Source of the DNA: Pratylenchus scribneri
Taxonomy: Eukaryota; Nematoda; Chromadorea; Rhabditida; Pratylenchidae
Reading direction: 5' to 3'
Length of the DNA stretch: 64,000 nucleotides
NCBI GenBank assembly: GCA_030063045.1
Contig: JAQSEB010000002.1
Coordinates: 1,116,001 to 1,180,000, forward strand
Made by a program: the position numbers and the translations under genes. The notes below the pieces were generated by a model, which was not told the DNA's origin, searched no databases, and saw nothing but the letters and a program-made list of their open reading frames with translations. This document shows, in pieces, positions 47,301-59,300 of this stretch; the first letter of the stretch is position 1; the number at the start of each line of letters is the position of its first letter.

Positions 47301-50300
47301 GACTCTTGGTTATCAATTGATATTAATTTTATTTAAATTAGTTAAGAAATGAATGAATTGCGACCAAAAAACACTAAAAGTTTCGCTAATTCCAAAGTAA
47401 ATAACATTTAAATGATTTTACACGGAAAATTTCATCAATTTCGAACCAATTTAAATAAAATTAATATCATAGAATAGCCAAGAATCTGCTTTTCATTTTG
47501 ATAATGAAATCATAAAATTAATTCAATCTTTAATTAGTAATTAATTATAATCAGGGTCATGTAGGCACGACGACAAATTGGCATAATCCTTCCTAAATTC
47601 CCTCTAAAATTCCCCCAAGGGTGATCATTGTGAACAATGTCGACCCGGCTATGTGGGCGATGCCCGCCGTGGCACACCGCATGATTGTGTTCCAGAGGAA
47701 CAACCAGCTCGACCACCTTGCCAATGCTACAATCATTCACCGCGCGGCTGCGACTCATATGGACGATGCATTGTGAGTAAATATGAGGGGAAATTGTGGG
47801 CATTTATTCAGAAAAATTTTGGAATTTATCTTATTTTAGAGTTGAAAAGATTTGTGGCCTTATTTATTGCCTAATAAATCGTTTAATTTAGCTAGCCAAA
47901 AGGCAAATGGAATTCATGAAAAAATTAATTATTAAAACTTTAAGCATTTTATCCATTTTCTTTTGTTTTCAATATGGCTTAAATAGAGAATTTAGCCAGG
48001 GGGTAAATCAAATTGGATCTTTTAATTTTTTAGTAATATTTTTTTTAATTTAAACATAATAAATTGATCTAAAAATTCATTATATTTTGGCCTATTAAAA
48101 TTTTTCTGAAAAGTGATTTAATTTTCCTTTAAAAGTCAAATAATAAGTAAATAAGAGTCTTCAATATCTGCTAAATAATTTTACCGATTTATTATTTTCA
48201 TGCATTTTTTCCAAAATTCATAATCTATGCAAAAAATTATTTACTATGAAAAATTCATTGTTTTGGGTTTATTTGTTTAAAAGGCCTATAATAATTGGCT
48301 AATTAATTTATTTTTAATCCATTTTCCATCCCGAATAGCAATGCGAACATCAAACCGAAGGTTTCCACTGTGAAGTGTGCAAAAAGGGCTACTATGGGGA
48401 GGCGACAAAGGGAACACCGTACGATTGCACGCCATGCCCATGCCCGTACGAATTTTGGGCGGCAAAAATGTAATATTTGATTACAATTTTCAGCGGCGAT
48501 CGAGAATGCTTCTTGGATGACCGTGGCCAAGTCCAATGCAAAAATTGTCCGCCCGGATATGGAGGACGTCTATGCGATGAGTGAGTATATGATTCATGTT
48601 GCATTTAATGGGAATATATTTTCCATTCTAAATTTCTTTTCCACAAAACTAAACAAGAATTCAAATATTATTTTACTAATTCATTCATCAAATAATTTTC
48701 AATAGAATACCCCCTAAAAATGATCAAAAATATCAGAGAAATTCTCTTTTTAAATATTATATAATTTTATTAAATTAATAAGAAAATTGACTAAGATTAT
48801 TCTTACCTAATCCTAGAAAATTATGTCTAATTATATCACTCTTAAATTTAATTTGATTTCCAGTTGGATTATCGAAAAGTGGAATTTAAATAGACCAACC
48901 AATTTTTATAAAATTTCAGGAATCTATCATCAAAAAATGCGAAAAAAATATAAGAAAAATTATGTATATAATATCCTAAATAAGTTCATTCTTTCCTAGA
49001 ATATTATAGCTAAATATTTAATCAGAAATCGATGCCTAAATTCCAACTAATTTACAAAATTTTTACTATGTACTAATAATTTTTCAATTGAATTATCCAC
49101 AATATGGATGAATTATTAAAATCCTCAATCAATAATAATTTTATTGCATTTATTTGAGATTTGACCTCTTTTAGATGTGCCCCAGGCTATACACGTAGCC
49201 AGACCAGCGGTGGCCGCGATTGCGAACCAATTGGCCGACATTTGCCCTCGGAGGTGGAATTTGTGCCAGCACCCGAAGGTCAGACCCAGGACTGGGCCAT
49301 CCATCGGGGCCGGGGAGGTGGTGGTGGCCAGCAAAGGCCACCCTCAACGGCCACCCATCGGCCCCACGGGCGTCGATATCGAATCCGAAGCAGATTCCAT
49401 CAGCCACAATTTCCATCATATTTTGGTTGATTGAAAGAGGCTGACTGATGAGTGTTGCTTTGAAGAGAGAAGAACGCTTTTTTTGATGCCTAAACAAAAC
49501 ACTGATTTTCGTGCAATATTTGCTTCCACTTTTTTTGTTTCTTCGCTTTTTTATTTTTAATTCAGTTTTGAATTATTTTCAGGCCAAAAAATCGTTCATT
49601 TTAGAAGTAAATAATTAAATAGGGAATTGAGGTAATAAAATAATTTTAGTTCCATTGTGTCCGCCTGAATGAGAGGAACATTTTACTACCAAACTTTAAT
49701 GGAATAGCTCATTTAAGAATTAAGTTATGGTCAAAAAACTGAATGGGCATTTCATATTTCTCTGTGTCTGATCATGCAATACAGTAATCACAAAGAGAGA
49801 AGGTGAGAAGCTCACTGACGGCCTCCTTTTCTTCACAATCAAAGAAGAGAGAGGGGAAGGTGTGTCACGATTAGGATTGATGATTCCTTTGGATGGGGCC
49901 TGCAGTACAGTAATCTCAAAGAGAGAGAGGCTCTCAGTGCCGTCTCTTGTCTCTTCTCTATAATCAAAGAGAGAGGGGGGCAGCAGCAGGATTCGTGCTT
50001 TGATTATTGATTGGTCCCTTTAGCGCATTCATTCAGTACCGTAATTTCAAAGTGAAGGGCTCCCAGCCGTCTTTTTCTTTCCTTAAAATCAAAGGGAAAT
50101 TAAGGAAAAGGAATGGAGAAAATTTGCAATAATACTCCGTGTTTTTAGGCCACAACTTTTGGGATTCCATGAATGGAAATTTGATTCAAATTTTTTAATA
50201 AAAATGAACGATTTTGACGGCTAATTTAAACTTTTATTTGCTTAAATCGCTTTTCACAAATTATTTAGTCAATTTTTTATGTTCCAACGCTTTAATTCAC

Positions 50301-53300
50301 AAACTAATTAATATTTTTGCTTCTCTTTTATTTCGCTTCTATCATTATTCATATTAAAAACTTTTTTCTCAAAAATTCCCGGCACTCATGGATTGTTTCT
50401 TTTTGTTGTCGTGCCATCCATTTAAAAACACAATTAATTAGTCCCCTCAATTCTCTTCCATATAAATTCCTTTCTTTCAAATTTTTTATCCAAACTCCAA
50501 TTTCAGTGTCCCAATTCTCTCTGGAATTTTTTTATCATTTTTTTGGTGCAATAAATTTTCGATTTTATTGCTTTTTGAATTTATGAACACATTTTTAAGT
50601 CAGAAAAATAAAATTTTTTCCCATTTTCAATATTCAAATTTTCTGCCTGCTTTTTCGTCTACAATGCTCGCTTTTCGACCGAAAACAAGGTAATTTAGTT
50701 AGTTTGGAAGTCATTTGGAATATTTCCAGCAGTCAAAGGCAATCATAATTTTTATTTTTTTCTGATTATAAAATTCAAAATGATTTAAAATGCTTCGGAG
50801 ATTTCGGATTTTTCATGGTCTCCAATTGGTGATGGAAATGGACATCGCTACCGCGGCTTATTTGCCATTGCCATTTTGCAGCAATTTTCTTCTTATTCTG
50901 TCGCTGATGCTGCATTATTCCTCCATTCTTCTAAGCAAAAATGACCATTCTTTACCCATAATTTCCCTCTTCAATTTCTATATTTACATAAATTTTCAGT
51001 CCCACTTCACGTTGAAATTCTCCAGCCAAAACATTTGAGCATTCATGAGGGCGGAAGGGCAAAATGGACTTGTAAAGTGGTTAGCGCACCAAAGGTGAAT
51101 CCATGATGAAAAGAAACAAATATTAATTTGGAAATTTTAAGGCAAATTTTGGAGATAAAAATGATTTAATTTTCTATTTATTTCCCAATTTATGAACAAA
51201 AATATTACAGAATTATAGAGATATTAATTGAGTTAATTTATTGTCTATTTTCGTGGAATTTTTTCAGAAAAAATTGCCAAAAATTCAATTTTTTATCAAA
51301 TAAATTTATTGAAATTATGTAGAGAAATTCCAATTTCAGCCCGAATTGGTCGACATTCAATGGAGCCGAATTGGTCAAAATGAATTGCCGGCACATGCCC
51401 AACAGCATGGCCACCAATTGGTCATTGACCAGGTCCGGCACAGTGATTCCGGGCAATACCGGTGCACTGGCCGATTGAAGGGCGAAATCTCGACGGATGA
51501 GGCCACCTTGAATATTGGTAGGGCAAAGAATTCAATTCAGGAAAATTTAATTTCGGAAAAAAACAGAAATTTGGTGGCAAAAAGCTTAAAGTTTATTTTC
51601 CCCTAAAAAATTACTTTCTGTGTGATTAATTTGCCTTGATTTTTGGATAGCAGTTTATCCTTCACAATTTAAGTGGGTACAAATGCACCCACGCTCCAAA
51701 AATTTTCTTCCAATAAATAAAATAGCATTTATTAAACAAGAAATTAATCAAAAAATTCAATTTATATACATTTGATGTAAGCAAATGGCAGATGCGTTGG
51801 AAGGGTTCAAAATGGCCCCCATTTCGCAGTTCTTTCCCATTAAATAATCAGTGGACGCTATCCCCGCTAAACAAGCTATTTTGCTATTTTATTTCTCAAT
51901 TTTACTATGTCAATTAATTGGCCACTGATCGTCTGCTTTCACATAAATATTATTGCTTCTATAATCGGATTAGACACATAACAAATTTGTAAAAGCAGAC
52001 GGCCAATGGCCTATTAATTTATATAGTAAATCGACGATTTGATTGTAGAAAAATAGGCAAAAGCTGGGGCTAGAATTCAGAATTCACTCATTATTTAATG
52101 GGAAAGAACTGCGAAATGGGGGCTATTTTGAACCCTTCCAACGCATCAGCCATTTGCTTACATCAAATGCATATAAATTTATATTTCCTGACAATTTCCT
52201 AGTTCTTCTTTCTTCCATTCAGATGCAATGGTCTTGGTTGGTGGCCATTAAAGTAATTTTTGGAACGCGGGTGAATTTTCACCCGCTTAAAATTATGATA
52301 TTTAGTTAGGTTGGGAAAGGTTTTTAAAAGGCAATTTGCTAATTTAGGTAAAAAGGGAAACAAATTAGGCTTATTCCGTGTACCGTATTTGTTCCAAGTC
52401 CAAAGTCTCTAATAGAAATCGATATTAGGAAGCCATGGAAGCCACTGAAACTTATAAGCCCATGGGCTTTTAATAGAATAAATGCAATATATTTGATCCC
52501 AAAATTTCCTTTCAGTCGCCGCCCAAACTTCGCCCGTCCAACATCAACCGTTGGTTGTGCCGCAACCATTCTCGCCACCGAAGCCAATTGTGAATCCACC
52601 CTATCAGCTGGTGGACGAAGGCCAACAAGCCGTGTTCACCTGCCTCACACCGGGCTATGCCGACTGCGAAGTGGAATGGCACTATCAGAGGCTGGGCGGT
52701 CCATTGCCCCCGGGGTGGCAGCGGAGGGGCAATCAAATAATTGTGCACAGTGCGCAGGACATTCATGTTGGCGACTACCTTTGTTCCGTCACTCATCAGT
52801 TTGGGACCACGGCATCGGATGCGGGCAGACTCGAGATCCGGAAACGTAGGACAAAATTTATTTTATTTCTCGAAAAAAAGGGGAATTAATAAGTACTGCA
52901 AATTCATACATTTTGGGTATATTTTGGCCGCAGCTCGCTAAGGAAATGGCCAATTTGGGAAGGCGATATGCCATTCGAAAGCCTTGAATGTTCTTTAAAA
53001 AGTGGCTTTTCCAATTGTTTGGTTAATAATTTAAGCTTCTTGTCCGTGAAATAAATGATTTTTCATATAAGTCGATTAAGGTTTTGAGTATCAGTCATGC
53101 TCTTTTTACCATAATTCAAAAAGGAAGCAACCAATTTGGGAAGATATTATACTTTTGGAAAGCCTTGAATGTTCTTTAAAAAGTGGCTTCTCTAATTTTT
53201 TGCCAATTGAGAAATAAGCCCATTTTCCCTAAAGGAACTCTCTTTCCTCATACATTTTAGGTTTGCTATATTCAAGGGCATGTAACTTTAAAAAAACTGG

Positions 53301-56300
53301 AAATTCATAAAAACTTATTAAGCCATTTAATAGAGGGAATTCAGCCCTTTCAATTGGTATATTGCCTTCTCGAAAAAGCCATTGCCTCGCAGAGCTATGA
53401 GCCAAAAATTAAAGTAGAAGTAGATATAGATACTCAATAGGCGATATTCACAATTAATTTGTCCCTTTATCATTTATTTATTTATTGAGCCAATTTGTTG
53501 GCTAATAATAGTAATCCATACTTTGCATTAGTAAAATTTCAAGAATCTTGCCTTAAAAATTATTTATTTTCATTTAAATTAGCCCAAATGCGTGTCATGG
53601 TGGAGCCACCGGAACAAACGGTCGACCTCGGCGATCCTGCCAGATTCCGTTGCTGGGTCCCAGGCGTTCCTGAAGCCATTTTGACTTGGCGACCTGCGCA
53701 TGGTGGTCCATTGGCTGCTGGTGCTGAACAACGTGATGGGTACAAATTTAATATTGCCAAATCTTTGAAAAAAAAATAAAAATTTTCTCACTAAAAAAAT
53801 TATTTATTTCGCAATTAAAAAGCAAATAAGAATCCATTAATTTTTATGTCCCTTTGCAGTTTTCTCAATTTTCCTCGTGTCCAACATGAGCATCCAGGCC
53901 AATACATTTGTGCGGCCTATGATCCAGGCCGTGATCCGCAAGGCTCAAATCCAATTGATTCAACGCCCGTCCAATTGAATATTCGAGCCAAAAAACCATT
54001 CCAACCATTGGTTCGATTTATTTTCAATTAATTTAACAAATTCCTATTTTTTCCAAGAATTTTAAAGAATAATTTTTGAAAAATTGAATTTTTGCAATTT
54101 TTAGTAATATGAGGAAAATTTTTCTTATCCATTTTCTATCATGATCTCATATTTAATCCAAATTAAGAGTTAAGATTAATTTCAATTGGGAAATATTTAA
54201 TTTGGAGATAAAATACTGAAAAAGGGCGAAAACTTTTCATACGAAAATAATGATTTTTTGAGGTCATATTTTTGGTCATAACAAATTGTTTTGGCTTTTA
54301 ATTAAGTTTAGGGTTAAATTAAAATTAGGGATTAGTTCTCGGAACATATGGATATGGATCTTAAACCAGTCTATTATGGTCAAATTATATATCCCTACAA
54401 AAATTTGTTTGGCACAAAAAGTTTTCTTCAAATTTAATGGAATTTGAATAAATTAAATCCATTTTTAATTCTCAATAAAATTCATTAAAACACAGGTTGA
54501 ACCACCCTATCAAATTGTGGACGAAGGCCAGCCCCTGCCTCGACCATATCGTTGCTGGGTGCCCGGATATCCGCATGCCATACTCAAATGGCGACCTGCA
54601 CTTGAGGCCAGTCTGCCCAGCGGGGTTGAACAACTCCACAATGGGGCACAATTGAATGTGCCAAGGGCAGAAATGCGACATGCCGGCGACTATGTTTGTG
54701 CCGCCTACGACCCTCATGATGATCCACAAGGCGAGAGGGTGGTCGAATCGACGCCAGTTCGGGTACGGTAGTTGGAATATTAATTAGTCTAATAGTTTGA
54801 AATTTTCCGGAATGAAGTTAAATATAGTACATCAAATTTATCCTTTTTCTTATTGGTTTCGAAAATTCTACTTTGGTCAAAATGAATTAAAAAAACTAAA
54901 TATTAATCAATTTATCGATGGGTTTTTGGCGCAATTTAATCTAAATTCCTATTCCTTAAACTCTTTTGTTATTTTAGACAATGAACATATTTGATCCTAA
55001 TCAAAATAAAATTGTTGTCAAATTTTTTTCATTAAATATTCCATCACTTTCTCATTTCCAATTCCCTATATTTTATTAGTTGGATGTCCGCCGGCCAGCC
55101 GAACCAGTCCGCTCCCATCCCGTTCCGCCACAAGTGGATCCACCCCGAATCCAAGCGGACATTGGCCAACCCGCCCGATTCCGTTGCTGGGTCCCAGGCC
55201 AACCGGATGCCCAAGTCAGTTGGTCACCGGCCACAGGTGGCTCTCTCCCCGATGGCGCTGTCGATCGTGGTGGCCATTTGGTGTTCCAATCAGTGCAACA
55301 GGAACATGCTGGCCAATATATTTGCTCCTATGTTTCACCGGAACATGGCGAACTGAAATCGCCGCCAGTCTCTTTGGAAATTCCGCAACGTAAATTTTTA
55401 GAATTTTTATAAATTTAATAGTTTTTCCTTTATTTTATGAATATTCGTTTTCCCATTTACATCAAATTAACTTAAATCATTTGTCTTAAAAATGATGATT
55501 AATTTGGCATATCTCCTCCACAAAAAGCGAGAATATTTATTTACCAAAAAATATTGAATTATATTGAATATGCCGAAAAGATTATAATGATTCAGTGATT
55601 TATCCTCGAGCATAAATTTTATAAAATTGACAGATTTAATAAAGAGGCATCTTTTGATAATGTTTTGACATAGGTTTAACCAATTCTAAAATAAATTCTT
55701 AACCAAATACCAAAATGGGTTCAAACCGATTAATACCCCTTTAATTTTAACCAAACCATTACATTTTATAAATACGTATTAATGCGCTCTATCTTAAAGT
55801 ATATGGTTTGTAAATGTAGAATAAATCATTAAACCATCATAATTATTTTGGAGTTATTTATTCCAATTCAATAAATTCGATAATTATCAATAGATTTATC
55901 CCTCACGCAGTAAATTCACACCCAATTTCAGCCAAAAAACCGCTGGTGGATCCGCCCGAACAAACAGTGCAACGTGGCGCTCCATCACGCATTCGCTGCT
56001 GGGTACCCGGCGATCCACGTGCCCAGCTGCGATTCACAATGCGCGGTGGCCAGCCATTGCCAGATGGGGCCAGGGACGATGGCCGTGGCAATTTGTACAT
56101 TGCCCGGACAATGGAGGAGCATGAGGGCGAATATGAATGCCATGCACACTTCCCGCACGAAGCAGGCCGTGGCCCAGAGGTGCGTTTTATTATTTCAGGA
56201 TATTATTTAATTTGGCCAGAAATGCTGAAAATAATTTTAAAAAATTTTCCAGTAGAAAAAATTTTTTCTTATGGCCATAAAATTTGGCCATAAATTTAAT

Positions 56301-59300
56301 TCTAAGTCCTATTACTTTGTTATAGCCACATTATATGGCCTCAAAAATTATTTTTGACAAGAAAAATTTTCATTAAATCCAATTGGCAATTAAATATTTT
56401 CCTTATTATTATTAAGAAAACGGTTTAATGCCTTCTTTTAATAGGTCTCAAAGCCGGCATTGATCAATGTGAATCCGCCCCCGGAAACGCCACCCCAAAC
56501 GCAGCCTCAAGGTGAACCGCCTCAACCGGTGGCCACCCCACCACAGCAAACTGTTCCTCGTGGCGAACCAGCACGATTCCATTGTGAACCGAACAGCAAA
56601 ACACCGGCACAAATTAAATGGGGTAAGGAAGGGATTTTGAATTGAAATAAAAGGGGGAAACGTATTTGGGTTGAATTAAGCAAATCGGAATTCGGAATGT
56701 TTAAATATCTGGGTCATTCTTTTGGCTCTAATTCAATGAAGATGGCAACCAATTTAGGAAGGAGATATTCCTTTTAAAAATTCAGATTTTCCTCTAAAAT
56801 GGTTTTACTAATTTTTTGAAAATTTTAAACAATTTTTATAAAAAGTAGTTTCTTTTCCTCTAAAATTATAACACTCAAAAACACATATATTTTTAAAAAA
56901 ATTTTGAATTTTTTTAAAATATTTTCAACCATTTTAGTAGAGAATATTTTGGCTTTTTAAAAAGTTTATCACTCTCTCAGATTGTTTATTGCTTCAATGA
57001 GTGGATTTAAAATTTATTCTGGTTATAATCAATCACGGAACTTAAGTTCTCCTATCTAAATTTTGAATTGAAATAAAGAGGGAAACTTTTTGGATGAAAT
57101 TGGAAATAAAATATGGCCAATTTAATATTTTTCTATTCTCCTTCACCCCAGGATTCGGCACGGCTGATGGGGCATTGCCAAGTGGAGTCAGCATCGATGG
57201 CCAAGACATTTTGATCCATGCTGCCGATGAGGCCACCATTGGCGACTATCATTGTTCGGCCACAAATGAATTTGGCCGAGGCTATGCCAACCCGGTGCAT
57301 TTGTCCATTACGGATGGTTGGTGGAGAATGAATTTTAAATCCTAATTAATATTTTTGTGTTTTTGTGTAGAAGAGGAACCGCCAACGGCGCGGGTGGAAC
57401 CAAAAGTGTGGAATGGAAAACCAGGGGACAGTAATCAATTCAAATGCTATGTGACCGGCAATCCGTATCCAACAATTCAGGTCAATTTTTTAATGCCAAA
57501 AGGCATTGGATTTATTAATCGGATTAATTACTTATTTATAATTATTAAAAGGTATAATGATGACCATATTTTTAGCCCTAAAAAGACATCAAATTTTTAT
57601 ATTCTATTTAATTCTTATTTAACATTTGATTTATCAAATAATTCCCTATAAAATGTTTAATGTAAAATTTTTCAAAAAGAATGCAGAAATCCGTCAAAAT
57701 TTCATCAAATTATTCTTTTTTTCTTGGAAATTTGTCCATTTTTCCTCAACTTTCCCTTATAAATGGTCTTTTTCTTATTGGATGACCAATTTGTAGGACT
57801 TTAATATCCTTGGGCTAATCACTCTAATTAAGTTCATTTTAATTAATCTTTAAATAATCACTTTCTAAAAAATAAATTTTTATATAAATTTAATTAATTC
57901 ACAGTGGACTGGACCAAATGGCGAGCAATTGCCGGAAGGTGTTGTGGATTTGGGCGATGGAGTTTTGGAAATTGTGAATGCCAGCATTGAATTGCACAAC
58001 GGAGAATACACTTGTACGGCCACAAACCCACTGGGCGAGGCATCCGACAGTGGCAAAGTGAACATTGGACCCAGCATTAAGGAGACAATTGTGAATGTGA
58101 TCGAAAAGAAGCCGGCACCACAACGGCTGAAAATGATCGCCGGCGAACCGTTGGAATTGCGATGCGAGGCCGAAGGCGAGCCAGAACCCGACGTGGAATG
58201 GCTTCAGTCAGTTTAATTCTACATTTATTTCAAATTCTAGCTTAAATTTGTAAGTTCATTCCGGAAAGAATCTAACCGGAAACAATTCTGATTTTCATTC
58301 CGGAAAGAATCTAACCGGAAACAATTCTGATTTTAATTCCGGAAAGAATCTAACCGGAAACAATTCTGATTTTCATTCCGGAAAGAATCTAACCGGAAAC
58401 AATTCTGATTTTCATTCCGAAAAGAATCTAACCGGAAACAATTCTGATTTTCATTCCGGAAAGAATCTAACCGGAAACAATTCTGATTTTCATTCCGGAA
58501 AGAATCTAACCGGAAACAATTCTGATTTTAATTCCGGAAAGAATCTAACCGGAAACAATTCTGATTTTCATAGAAGGGAGAGAAGGATGATAGATTCATT
58601 GAGAATAAATTGGCCACAGAAATTAATGAGCTAAAAATGAATTGATTAAATTTCTACCTAATTAAAAAAGAATTTCGGAAAAATGGCATCGAAAAAAGTG
58701 TTTTTTAGGCCATAATCATACATTTAATATTAAATTAAATTGAATTTACAATTGCAAATACCCTCTCTAAATAAACAATAAACAGTGACCCCGGACCGGA
58801 ACGCGGCGATTTGCCCGACGATTTTGTGCCAATTACCATTTCTGAACAATTTCTTCGCCATCCAAGCATTGGTCTCGGCAACACCGGTTGCTACACATGC
58901 AGGGCCAGCAACCAATTCGCCTCAGTCACAAAGGGAGTTTGCATTGAAGGTGAGGGGCCATTAGAAAAATTTTTAATAAGAAAAATGCCTACTTTTTTCA
59001 AAATAAACACATTGAAGATTAATATACATTTTGGTTAAGTTTAATTCTAGTAATATTTTTAAAGAAATTAATATCAAAATTTAATTAAAAATTATTTTCC
59101 ATAAATTCCACAGTGATTGAGCCATCTGGACTGGCAACTGTGGGCATTTTGGGCGGCCAGCATCAATGGTTCCCGGCAGGCCATCCAGCCGAGTTGGTTT
59201 GTGCCGCCAGTGTTTCCTCACTGATTGACCGGGTGGAATGGAGTCGAGCAGGGGGTGGCGAATTGCCGGATGGGGCCAATGGCCAAGATCAGAGAGGAGT

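Noticed and set aside
50790..51038. ORF with a hydrophobic segment just before Ig exon 26, considered as a fourth alternative start
   Set aside because: Reads through the exon 26 acceptor in the wrong frame, and no in-phase donor exists before it.
4075..58573. Tandem arrays considered as CRISPR
   Set aside because: Units are head-to-tail with no unique spacers, and the genome is clearly eukaryotic.
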